Source: JAJRRS01 sp965230275 (lineage in GTDB: Bacteria; Planctomycetota; Phycisphaerae; Phycisphaerales; Phycisphaeraceae). From it: a DNA stretch of 64,000 nt. Made by a program: the position numbers and the translations under genes. Each line of letters opens with the position of its first letter. The first letter of the stretch is position 1. Shown piece after piece: positions 25,682 to 34,825 of the stretch. The notes under the pieces were generated by a model. The model was given only the letters and a program-made list of their open reading frames with translations. It did no database searches and was not told where the DNA came from. The stretch spans positions 62,001 through 126,000 of the forward strand of contig CBDDKO010000001.1 of assembly GCA_965230275.1 (NCBI GenBank). The letters are read 5' to 3'.

Positions 25682-26524
25682 ATGCCCACCACCACCGAAT
25701 CACTCGATACCCAATTCCAGGTCGCCGGCCGGACACTCAGTTCCCGCCTGATCGTCGGCACCGGCAAGTACGCCGACTACCCCACCATGCAGCAGGCGCT
25801 CGACGCCAGCGGCGCTCAGGCCGTCACCGTCGCAGTCCGTCGTGAACGGCTGGTCAATGAAAAAGGCGAGTCACTGCTGGATTACATCGATACGTCCCGC
25901 TACACGATCCTGCCGAACACCGCCGGCTGTTTCTCTGCCGAGGACGCTGTGCGCGTCGCCCGGCTGGGCCGTGAGATCCTCGATCAACTGGATAACCCCG
26001 GCAAGGACTGGGTCAAGCTCGAAGTCCTCGCGGACAAGAAGACGCTGCTGCCGGACCCGGTCGGGACACTGGAAGCGTGTGCGGAACTGGTCAAGGACGG
26101 GTTCAAGGTGCTCTGCTACACGTCGGACGACCCGGTGATGGCGGTGAAGATCAAGGAAGCCGGGGCGTCGAGCGTGATGCCGGCCGGCTCACCGATCGGC
26201 TCGGGCCAGGGCGTGCTGAACCCCAACGCGATCCGCATCATCCTGGAGCTTCTGAAAGAGGATGACCCGGACTACCCCGTGATCCTCGACGCCGGCGTCG
26301 GCACGGCCAGCGACGTGACCACGGCCATGGAACTGGGCGCGGACGCGGTCCTGCTGAACACCGGCATCGCCCACGCCAAGGACGCGGTCCGCATGGCCCA
26401 CGCCATGCGCCACGCCCTGGACGCCGGCCGCCTGTCCTACCTCGCCGGCCGCATCCCCAAAAAGCTCTACGCCACCGCCAGTAGCCCCTGGTCCGGCATC
26501 ATCAGCTATATCCCGGGCGAATGA
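25682..26524 (+). CDS. thiG: Thiazole synthase ThiG
   Basis: A 280-residue TIM-barrel enzyme that builds the thiazole phosphate of thiamine from deoxyxylulose 5-phosphate, dehydroglycine and ThiS thiocarboxylate. The Schiff-base lysine is in DWVKLEVLAD (about residue 110). Conserved loops include LIVGTGKYADY, ILPNTAGCFSAEDAV, VMPAGSPIGSGQG and DAGVGTASDVTTAMELG. The length matches the family with a slightly long N-terminus. The ATG is preceded by a C-rich heptamer repeat instead of a ribosome site. It follows thiS; other thi genes are not in this window. Confidence 0.95.
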   Translation: MPTTTESLDTQFQVAGRTLSSRLIVGTGKYADYPTMQQALDASGAQAVTVAVRRERLVNEKGESLLDYIDTSRYTILPNTAGCFSAEDAVRVARLGREILDQLDNPGKDWVKLEVLADKKTLLPDPVGTLEACAELVKDGFKVLCYTSDDPVMAVKIKEAGASSVMPAGSPIGSGQGVLNPNAIRIILELLKEDDPDYPVILDAGVGTASDVTTAMELGADAVLLNTGIAHAKDAVRMAHAMRHALDAGRLSYLAGRIPKKLYATASSPWSGIISYIPGE

Positions 26525-26570
26525 CGGATTTATGGTTATAGCAAGGGCAGACGGAGGAGATAGTGGCTCC

Positions 26571-27236
26571 ATGGAATCTAATCCACAGATTGACCGTGGT
26601 CGTTTGCTAGCCTTGTTCTACGAGTTTGGGAGCTGGCTTGAAGATCTCCATGCGTATTATCATGAGTCCATTGCTGGATTTAACGTCCTACATGAGCGAC
26701 TTCTCAACCATCAAGATGATATTAAGCAACTACTAGGTAATCACCCATACGCTACCGCTGCTTACCAAGACACATGCTCAGTCTTATATAAAGAGCTTGG
26801 CTACAAGGACGTCTCTCCTGTTTCAATATCACCTGTGATGAAACAGGGAGTGCTGAAAGAAAGAACATGCGAGGACGGGAAGAACTATCTGCTTCTCGGC
26901 CGCCACTGCGTTGTATCCGCATACGCTTACTGGGAAGAATATCTACGTGCAGAAGTTGGAAAAGCACTGGGCTTACCTACGAAAAACGATGTGGAGTACG
27001 ATTTCTGGGGAGATATGGCCTTACTACGCAATGCAATCGTGCATAACAATGGAATTGCTACTAAAGACATGGCCAAATGCAAGATAATCCGTTGCTTTAA
27101 CCATGGTGAGTCGATCGATCTGACCTATCAAAGAATGCAAGGTATCTTCCTGTTGATGGGGCAGTTCCGAAATAATATACACGAGATGTCACTCCCACCT
27201 TCTGAACCGATACAGGTTCCTAATTCATATAAGTGA
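26571..27236 (+). CDS. HEPN-like domain protein in an AT-rich segment
   Basis: A 221-residue all-helical protein with no signal peptide. RNAIVH (about residues 153-158) fits the R-X4-H active-site motif of HEPN ribonuclease folds, preceded by a helix with WEEYLRAEVGKAL typical of abortive-infection/HEPN proteins. This would make it a candidate RNA-cleaving or RNA-binding defence or toxin protein; function is inferred only from the motif. Base composition is clearly more AT-rich than in the neighbours, and AGA, ATA and TTA codons, rare in the flanking genes, are common, suggesting recent acquisition. ATG 26571 follows GGAGGAGA with an 11-nt gap; ATG 26532 is an alternative. No partner antitoxin is recognisable beside it. 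Confidence 0.6.
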   Translation: MESNPQIDRGRLLALFYEFGSWLEDLHAYYHESIAGFNVLHERLLNHQDDIKQLLGNHPYATAAYQDTCSVLYKELGYKDVSPVSISPVMKQGVLKERTCEDGKNYLLLGRHCVVSAYAYWEEYLRAEVGKALGLPTKNDVEYDFWGDMALLRNAIVHNNGIATKDMAKCKIIRCFNHGESIDLTYQRMQGIFLLMGQFRNNIHEMSLPPSEPIQVPNSYK

Positions 27237-27618
27237 CCGCAGTCAAGCTTATTTCGGGGAATCATGAATTATCATGGTAATGCGGATGACAATGTGAGTT
27301 ACGGCTGGCGATTCTGACATATATATCGGGCAGACACTGCCACGATGACAGCATGGGCAGCCACAATTCAGCTACGCCGTGCCTTTGCCCCTGAATCTTA
27401 TCCGTTACCGCAGAATAGTTTATTGCAATCGGCGCATCGCCAACATCCCCTGCCACGGCGGTACGGCAGTTGCGATATATCTGGTCTGCCGCGCGGTGGG
27501 TTCGGGTTGACTGACCCGCTCACCAGACACGCGTGACAAGCACCCAGGCCCGCAGGGGTATACGGACCTGGCCACTGGAATTGACGCTAAACCTTTTAAC
27601 TCTCTGGAGATGCAAGAT
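27237..27618. other. 382-bp intergenic region upstream of groEL1
   Basis: No CIRCE inverted repeat (TTAGCACTC-N9-GAGTGCTAA) and no convincing heat-shock sigma promoter is visible. The first half shares the AT-rich composition of the HEPN-like gene. AATTGACGC near 27580 could be part of a -35 element. The region shows no gene. Confidence 0.45.
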
Positions 27619-29324
<1,706 letters not shown>

Positions 29325-29406
29325 TCCCCTCCGGAAGTTTGCCCCCGTTATTCACTAACACGAATCAATCAACACAAGACACACATAAAGCTGGAGAGCT
29401 AAGAAG

Positions 29407-29721
29407 ATGGCAACCGCAACCAAGAGCAAGACGACTGTCCGCCCGATGGAAGACCGCGTGCTGGTCAAGCCCACCGAGGCAGAGACTAAGACCGCCAGTG
29501 GCATTTTCCTGCCCGAGAGCGCGACTGAAAAGCCCATGACCGGCAAGGTCGTCGCCGTGGGCCCGGGCAAGCTGAACGACGACGGCGGCCGTACCGCGCT
29601 GAGCGTTAAGAAGAACGACACCGTGATCTACGGCAAGTACGCCGGCACCGAGGTCGATATCGACGGCGTCGAGCACATGATCGTCAAGGAAAGCGAACTG
29701 CTCGGCATCATCGAAAAGTAG
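29407..29721 (+). CDS. groES: Co-chaperonin GroES
   Basis: A 104-residue heptameric lid for GroEL. VRPMEDRVLVKPTEAETKT, the mobile loop region TASGIFLPESATEKP, KVVAVGPGKLNDDGG and IVKESELLGIIEK are canonical. An N-terminal extension of about ten Lys/Thr-rich residues precedes the usual start. GGAG lies 12 nt upstream. It sits between two groEL genes (82 bp after groEL1, 77 bp before groEL2), all on the plus strand and likely co-transcribed. Confidence 0.95.
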   Translation: MATATKSKTTVRPMEDRVLVKPTEAETKTASGIFLPESATEKPMTGKVVAVGPGKLNDDGGRTALSVKKNDTVIYGKYAGTEVDIDGVEHMIVKESELLGIIEK

Positions 29722-29798
29722 TTTCTTACTCCCCCCATAACACCCCGGCGTGGTTACTTCAGTAAACCACGCCCCCAACAGATACACGGAGCCAACCC

Positions 29799-31412
29799 AT
29801 GGCAAGCAAGCAGATGATTTTCGGCGCCGAAGCGGCCGTCGAACTTAAGAAAGGGCTCGAGCAGCTCGCGGCGGCGGTGAAGGTCACCCTCGGCCCCACC
29901 GGCCGTAACGTCGTGTTGCAGAAGTCCTACGGCGGCCCGGCCGTCACCAAGGACGGCGTCTCGGTCGCCAAGGAAGTCGAGATCGAAGCCCCGTTCCAGA
30001 ACATGGGCGCGAAGATGGTCGTCGAGGTCGCCAAGAAGACCTCCGACAAAGCCGGCGACGGCACGACCACCGCGACCATCCTGGCCGAGGCGATCTTCAA
30101 CGCCGGGCTCAAGCACGTGACCGCCGGCGCGAACCCGATCGCCGTGCAGCGCGGCATCCTCGCCGCCGCCGAAGCCGCCGGTGAAGCGATCAAGGCGTCC
30201 GCCCAGAAGTGCAAGGGCAAGGACGACCTGAAGAAGGTCGCCACCGTCAGCGCCAACCACGACGTCGAGATCGGCGAATTGATTGCCGAAGCCATCGACA
30301 AGGTCGGAGCCGACGGCGTGGTCGAGGTCGAAGAAGGCAAGGCCTCGGAAACCCATCTTGATTACGTCGAAGGCATGCAGTTCGACAAGGGCTACCTCTC
30401 GCCGTACTTCATGACCGACCCGGCGACGACCGAGTGCGTCCTGGAAGACGCGCTGGTGCTGGTCCACGAAAAGAAGATCAGCAACCTGCCGGACCTGCTG
30501 CCCCTGCTGAACAAGGTCGCGATGGCGCAGAAGCCGCTGCTGATCATCGCAGAGGACGTCGAGAACGAAGCCCTGGCGGCACTGGTCGTCAACAGGCTGC
30601 GCGGCGTCTTGAAGATCGCGGCCGTGAAGGCTCCCGGCTTCGGCGATCGTCGTAAGGCCATGCTCGGCGACATCGCCGCGCTGACCGGCGCGCAGTTCAT
30701 CAGCGAAGACCTCGGCGTGCAACTCGAGACCCTCGAGCTCGACGCTTTGGGCACGGCCAAGAAGCTCGTCATCGACAAGGACAACACCACCGTCATCGAA
30801 GGCGCGGGCAAGAAGAAAGACATCGCCTCCCGGATCGAACAGATCCGCATGCAGATCGAGAAGACCACCAGCGACTACGACCGCGAGAAGCTCCAGGAAC
30901 GCCTGGCCAAGCTCACCGGCGGCGTGGCAATCATCAACGTCGGCGCAGCCACCGAGACGGCGATGAAGGAGCGTAAGGACCGTGTGGACGACGCCCTGCA
31001 CGCCACCAAGGCCGCGGCCCAGGAAGGCTACGTACCCGGCGGCGGTGTCGCGCTGATCCGTGCGATCGAGGCCGTCGAGAAGGCCAAAGCCAAGGCACGC
31101 GGCGACGAGAAGCTCGGCTTCGACGCGGTCGCTCAGGCCTGCGAAGCACCGCTTCAGCAGATCGCCGCCAACGCCGGCATCGACGGTCACGTCGTCAGCG
31201 AAACCGTCAAGGACGCATCTGGTAACAAGGGCTACAACGCCGCCACCGACGAGTACGTCGACATGGTCAAGGCCGGCATCATCGACCCGGCCCTGGTCCC
31301 GCGTACCGCCCTGCTCCACGGCGCGAGCGTCGCCGGCCTGATGCTCACGACCAACGTCCTGGTCACCGAGCTGAAGGAAGACACCGAGCCGGTCGCCGGC
31401 GCGGTTGCCTAA
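29799..31412 (+). CDS. groEL: Chaperonin GroEL (second copy)
   Basis: A 537-residue GroEL, intact throughout. MIFGAEAAVELKKGLEQLAA, the ATP site GDGTTTATILAEAIF, and YVPGGGVALIRAIEA are conserved. It lacks the C-terminal GGM repeat and ends EPVAGAVA, so it differs from groEL1 in the cavity tail. GGAG is 7 nt upstream of ATG 29799. In planctomycetes tandem GroELs of different type are common and one usually carries the housekeeping load. If the groEL1 frameshift is real, this copy must do so here. Confidence 0.95.
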   Translation: MASKQMIFGAEAAVELKKGLEQLAAAVKVTLGPTGRNVVLQKSYGGPAVTKDGVSVAKEVEIEAPFQNMGAKMVVEVAKKTSDKAGDGTTTATILAEAIFNAGLKHVTAGANPIAVQRGILAAAEAAGEAIKASAQKCKGKDDLKKVATVSANHDVEIGELIAEAIDKVGADGVVEVEEGKASETHLDYVEGMQFDKGYLSPYFMTDPATTECVLEDALVLVHEKKISNLPDLLPLLNKVAMAQKPLLIIAEDVENEALAALVVNRLRGVLKIAAVKAPGFGDRRKAMLGDIAALTGAQFISEDLGVQLETLELDALGTAKKLVIDKDNTTVIEGAGKKKDIASRIEQIRMQIEKTTSDYDREKLQERLAKLTGGVAIINVGAATETAMKERKDRVDDALHATKAAAQEGYVPGGGVALIRAIEAVEKAKAKARGDEKLGFDAVAQACEAPLQQIAANAGIDGHVVSETVKDASGNKGYNAATDEYVDMVKAGIIDPALVPRTALLHGASVAGLMLTTNVLVTELKEDTEPVAGAVA

Positions 31413-31423
31413 CGAGGACAAGC

Positions 31424-31816
31424 TTGAACCACAGAGGCACAGAGACACAGAGAGATCCACTAACCCAGCAGGTCATCGGTCTGGCGATTGAAGTCCACCG
31501 TAGTCTAGGCCCTGGCCTGCTGGAGTCGATCTATGAAGTGTGTTTATGCCACGAACTGGCCGAGTCGGGCATCCGTCATACCAGACAGGCTCAGTTACCA
31601 GTGTCATACAAGGGCATCGAATTCGATGAAGGCTATCGGATAGACATCCTGATCGAAGATAGGTTGATCATTGAACTGAAGACCGTCGAGAAACTCCTCC
31701 CCGTGCATGACGCCCAACTTCTTACTTATCTACGCCTGAGTAACTGCACAACCGGCTTACTGATGAACTTCAACGTCCCGGTACTGAAAAATGGCATTAA
31801 ACGCCTCGTCCTCTGA
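31424..31816 (+). CDS. GxxExxY protein (PD-(D/E)XK nuclease-like)
   Basis: A 130-residue protein of the GxxExxY family (TIGR04256). The name motif is visible in LGPGLLESIYE (about residues 28-38). Further on, YRIDILIEDRLIIELKTVE has the D-X(n)-E-X-K spacing of PD-(D/E)XK nucleases, and HDAQLLTYLRLSN follows as expected. Biological function is unknown. The only plausible start is TTG 31424, at the edge of the left inverted repeat, so the repeat supplies the N-terminus. The protein ends inside the cassette, just before the right repeat. No partner gene is inside the cassette. Confidence 0.85.
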   Translation: MNHRGTETQRDPLTQQVIGLAIEVHRSLGPGLLESIYEVCLCHELAESGIRHTRQAQLPVSYKGIEFDEGYRIDILIEDRLIIELKTVEKLLPVHDAQLLTYLRLSNCTTGLLMNFNVPVLKNGIKRLVL

Positions 31817-31851
31817 CCTCCGTCTTCTCTGTGCCTCTGTGTCTCTGTGGT
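31428..31851. mobile_element. Putative GxxExxY cassette bounded by inverted ACCACAGAG repeats
   Basis: The left end (31428-31454) starts ACCACAGAGGCACAGAG; the right end (31825-31851), read on the opposite strand, starts ACCACAGAGACACAGAG. Both arms are built from the same AGRCACAG unit. The arms enclose a single GxxExxY gene and separate groEL2 from dnaJ in what would otherwise be a compact folding operon. This arrangement suggests an inserted small mobile or dispersed element, although no transposase or clear target-site duplication is seen. The left arm is translated as the first residues of the enclosed protein (NHRGTETQR). Confidence 0.6.
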
Positions 31852-31861
31852 GAATTCGACT

Positions 31862-32998
31862 ATGCCCACGCAACGCGATTATTACGAGGTGCTCGGGATC
31901 GACCGCGGCGCGGGCGACGACGATGTCAAGCGTGCTTACCGCAAGCTGGCGATGAAGTATCACCCGGACCGCAACCCCGGGGACGAAGAGGCGGAACGGA
32001 ACTTCAAGGAAGCGGCCGAGGCGTACGAGGTCTTGTCCGACGCGAACAAGCGTCAGCGCTACGACCAGTACGGCCACGCCGGGCTTAAGGGCCAGGCCGG
32101 TCACGACTTCAGCCACATGGAAGCCGGGGACATCTTCTCGATGTTCGAGGAGATCTTCGGCGGTGGTGGCGGACCGTTCGGTGGCGGTGGACGCCGTCGA
32201 CGCGGCCGACAAGGCCCACAGCGCGGCTACGACCTGCAAACGCAGACCGAGATCACACTCGAGGAAGTCGCCGACGGCGTCGAGCGTGAGATCGAGTTCA
32301 CCCGCCAGGACCTGTGCGAAGATTGCAACGGCACTGGCGCGGCACCCGGTGCTCAGCCTGTGACGTGTGTCGCCTGCGGCGGGACCGGCCAGGTCGCGCA
32401 AAGCGGCCTTGGCGGGATGTTCCGCATGGTCACCACCTGCCCGCAGTGCGGCGGTCAGGGCAAGGTCGTCAAGGATAAGTGCAAGACCTGCGGCGGCGAT
32501 GGCCGTCAGCCCAAACGGCGCGTGCTCAGCGTCAAGATCCCGCCCGGCATTCATGATGGGCAGGCGGTGCGTGTCCCCGGTGAAGGTGAGCCCGGTCAGA
32601 TGGGCGGGCCACACGGCGACCTGCACGTCGTCGTCCGGATTCAGGAGCACGAGCTATTCACCCGTGAAGACAATCACCTGATCTTGAAGATGCCGATCAG
32701 TTTCACACAAGCCGCGCTGGGCGCGACGGTGGACGTCCCGACGATCCACGACACTCACGAGCTGACGATCAAGCCCGGCTCACAGCACGGCGACATCCTG
32801 CGCATCCCCGGCAAGGGATTGCCGAGCCTGCGCGGCGGTCGCAGCGGCGATATGGCCGTCATCCTCCTGATCGAGGTGCCCACGAAACTCTCCGAGAAGC
32901 AGGAAAACCTGCTCCGTGAGTATGCCGAAACCGAAGACCGCGATGTGATGCCCCAGTCCAGCGGGTTCTGGGACAAGATCAAGTCATACATCAGCTGA
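31862..32998 (+). CDS. dnaJ: Chaperone protein DnaJ
   Basis: A 378-residue type A J-protein that stimulates DnaK ATPase and binds unfolded substrates. The J domain covers residues 1-70 with HPD at 34-36; a Gly-rich region follows (GGGGGPFGGGG), then four CXXCXGXG zinc motifs (CEDCNGTG, CVACGGTG, CPQCGGQG, CKTCGGDG) and the C-terminal substrate domains. ATG 31862 is preferred; an in-frame GTG at 31847 lies within the right repeat of the GxxExxY cassette. That repeat occupies the normal ribosome-site region, so the insertion may affect expression. grpE follows after 32 bp. Confidence 0.95.
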   Translation: MPTQRDYYEVLGIDRGAGDDDVKRAYRKLAMKYHPDRNPGDEEAERNFKEAAEAYEVLSDANKRQRYDQYGHAGLKGQAGHDFSHMEAGDIFSMFEEIFGGGGGPFGGGGRRRRGRQGPQRGYDLQTQTEITLEEVADGVEREIEFTRQDLCEDCNGTGAAPGAQPVTCVACGGTGQVAQSGLGGMFRMVTTCPQCGGQGKVVKDKCKTCGGDGRQPKRRVLSVKIPPGIHDGQAVRVPGEGEPGQMGGPHGDLHVVVRIQEHELFTREDNHLILKMPISFTQAALGATVDVPTIHDTHELTIKPGSQHGDILRIPGKGLPSLRGGRSGDMAVILLIEVPTKLSEKQENLLREYAETEDRDVMPQSSGFWDKIKSYIS

Positions 32999-33030
32999 CC
33001 CGCAACAGCCCGCACGAAACGAGCCCGACG

Positions 33031-33615
33031 ATGAGTGAGAACGAAGAAAAACAAGACGGCGTATCCGAGCCCAGCGAGATGGACCTGGACGAGGCGGCCG
33101 ATGCGCTGGAGTTCCCCGACATGGAGGTCGGCGAAGGCGACGAGGCCGACGGGGTGGTCGAAGCCGATCCGATGGCGGACCTGCAGAACGAACGGGATGC
33201 GCTGGACGACAAGCTCCGCCGCACCATGGCCGACTACCAGAACTTCGCCCGCCGCGCTGAGCAGAACGTTTCTGTTGCTCGGCAGCAGACGCTGATGGAT
33301 GTCGCCAAGCAGCTCGTGACCGTGCTGGACCATTTTGATCACGCGCTGGCCGCCGACCCGGAGAAGACCTCGGCCGAGGACCTGATCAAGGGCGTCGAGA
33401 TCGTACACGGCGAACTGCTGCGGGCCCTGGGATCGCTGGGCATTGAACGCCTGGATGTCGAGCCCGGCGAGCCTTTCGATCCGAACCGCCACGAAGCGCT
33501 GATGCGCCAGCCCCACGACGAGATCGAATCCAACCACGTCACCTCGCAGCTCCAGCCCGGCTACGTGATCGATGACAAGACCATCCGCCCTGCCAAGGTA
33601 AGCATCGCGGAGTGA
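33031..33615 (+). CDS. grpE: Nucleotide exchange factor GrpE
   Basis: A 194-residue GrpE that releases ADP from DnaK. An acidic N-terminus (about 1-45), a long coiled coil (LQNERDALDDKLRRTMADYQ, about 52-75, then NFARRAEQNV) and the beta-wing domain with EPFDPNRHEALM and VTSQLQPGYVIDDKTIRPAK. It forms the dnaJ-grpE unit; dnaK is not in this window. It is followed by TTAGCC-type repeats and then an fmdB-like gene. Confidence 0.94.
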   Translation: MSENEEKQDGVSEPSEMDLDEAADALEFPDMEVGEGDEADGVVEADPMADLQNERDALDDKLRRTMADYQNFARRAEQNVSVARQQTLMDVAKQLVTVLDHFDHALAADPEKTSAEDLIKGVEIVHGELLRALGSLGIERLDVEPGEPFDPNRHEALMRQPHDEIESNHVTSQLQPGYVIDDKTIRPAKVSIAE

Positions 33616-33620
33616 GTCGA

Positions 33621-33685
33621 GCCGTTAGCCTTTAGCCATAAGCTGTTAGCTTAGAAGACACCGCGTCCGCGTTGCGGACGGGCTA
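33621..33685. repeat. TTAGCC-type repeat and 19-bp dispersed repeat after grpE
   Basis: Positions 33621-33654 contain GCCGTTAGCC, TTTAGCCATAAGC and TGTTAGC, the same style as before thiG. Positions 33667-33685 are CCGCGTTGCGGACGGGCTA, whose exact reverse complement occurs at 38674-38692. The GC-rich part can fold (CCGC-GTT-GCGG). Confidence 0.7.
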
Positions 33686-33739
33686 TTGAGAAACGAAAAC
33701 CTCCCGATTCTGACCAGACCCAAGGCCCCAGCCCCAAAC

Positions 33740-34072
33740 ATGCCGACTTACGAATACCAATGCGACGCCTGTGGCCACGAGCTCGAAGAGTTCCAGTCGA
33801 TCACCGCGAAGCCGCTGAAGAAGTGCCCGGCGTGCGGCAAGAACAAGCTGAAGCGCCTGATCGGCACCGGGGCCGGGATCATCTTCAAGGGCTCGGGCTT
33901 CTACGAAACCGACTACCGCTCCGACGGCTACAAGAAAGACGCCAAGGCCGAGAAGGACGCCGCGAAGCCCAAGAAGGACGACAAGGGCGGCAAGAGCGAC
34001 AAGAAGTCGGGCAAAAAGAAAGGCAGCTCGAAGGAAGCGAAGCCTTCGGGCAAAACTACTAACAAGAAGTAA
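33740..34072 (+). CDS. FmdB-family zinc ribbon protein
   Basis: A 110-residue protein starting MPTYEYQCDACGHELEEFQS with two CXXC pairs (CDAC, CPAC), the FmdB/CxxC regulatory zinc ribbon (about residues 1-45), followed by the usual GAGIIFKGSGFYETDY. The last 45 residues are a very lysine-rich tail (KKDDKGGKSDKKSGKKKG), which may bind nucleic acid. FmdB-type proteins are proposed regulators, but this is unproven. ATG 33740 is chosen for the conserved start. It converges on the lipoprotein gene at 34077 with only 4 bp between stop codons. Confidence 0.85.
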   Translation: MPTYEYQCDACGHELEEFQSITAKPLKKCPACGKNKLKRLIGTGAGIIFKGSGFYETDYRSDGYKKDAKAEKDAAKPKKDDKGGKSDKKSGKKKGSSKEAKPSGKTTNKK

Positions 34073-34076
34073 TCAG

Positions 34077-34700
34077 CTAAGAATCAGGCTCTTCCTCAAC
34101 ATCTACAGGCGGGCTTTCGGTCTTAGCGTCATCTTGCTCCACCTCTTTCAATCGCAGGAATACTGTCAGCGTGCCATCACCGTCAAATATGGGCGGCGTA
34201 AATAACCTGTCAGTATGCCGCTCATCGTCATAGATATTGAACACCCTTTCCGGCCAGTACGTTGCGGATACCGGTGCGTACCCCTCCGCGCGAGCATAGA
34301 CAGTTACTGGGTAATCTTCATAGATCGTTGTACCCAACGGCCCCAGCCCCCAGATATGAAGGCGGCACCAGACTTTCGTTGGCTCGGGCGTGAAACAACC
34401 GGCTTCTACAGGAATCACCGGGATAATGATTGTGGTCTCTGTTGGAGGCCTGAACTCGTCGCCGTACATGGGGGAGAAAGACATCATCCAATTTTTATGA
34501 CGGTTGGCATGTATCACGACCTCGGAGTCAGCAATGGGCTGGTTGGTGCCCTCCTGAACCACCACGATCTGTTTGATCGGTTCTGGCAGTGTACGCGGAT
34601 ACGGTATCTGCAACAGCCCGCACCCAGAAGTCATGGACACGCTAAGGAAAATACAAAAAGACGCCAAGAGGAAGCGAACAGACTCTTTACTTCTCATCAT
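34077..34700 (-). CDS. Lipoprotein, unknown function
   Basis: A 207-residue protein with a lipoprotein signal: hydrophobic FLLASFCIFLSV, then lipobox MTSGC (Cys about residue 27). The mature part is beta-rich (IKQIVVVQEGTNQPIADSEV), a carboxypeptidase-regulatory or Ig-like fold often found in planctomycete lipoproteins, with GTTIYEDYPVTVYARAEGY. The C-terminal 25 residues are acidic. Base composition is a little more AT-rich than its neighbours. Two ATGs (34700, 34697) are possible starts. No family is named. Confidence 0.6.
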   Translation of the reverse strand: MMRSKESVRFLLASFCIFLSVSMTSGCGLLQIPYPRTLPEPIKQIVVVQEGTNQPIADSEVVIHANRHKNWMMSFSPMYGDEFRPPTETTIIIPVIPVEAGCFTPEPTKVWCRLHIWGLGPLGTTIYEDYPVTVYARAEGYAPVSATYWPERVFNIYDDERHTDRLFTPPIFDGDGTLTVFLRLKEVEQDDAKTESPPVDVEEEPDS

Positions 34701-34825
34701 GAACCCCCAGCCAGTGTCTTATCAGGAACCATGAAAACCGAATGCCGACCTAGGCGAGTTGCTGGATACTTGGACCCAACGCACACATGACTTCTTAATA
34801 GTGTTTATCCGCGTATACACTGTTC

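Noticed and set aside
27237..27618. CIRCE element or heat-shock promoter before groEL1
   Set aside because: No matching inverted repeat or sigma-32-like boxes found on reading.
29754..31460. 568-codon minus-strand frame opposite groEL2
   Set aside because: Antisense shadow with low-complexity Gly/Asp/Val content; groEL2 on the plus strand is unmistakable.
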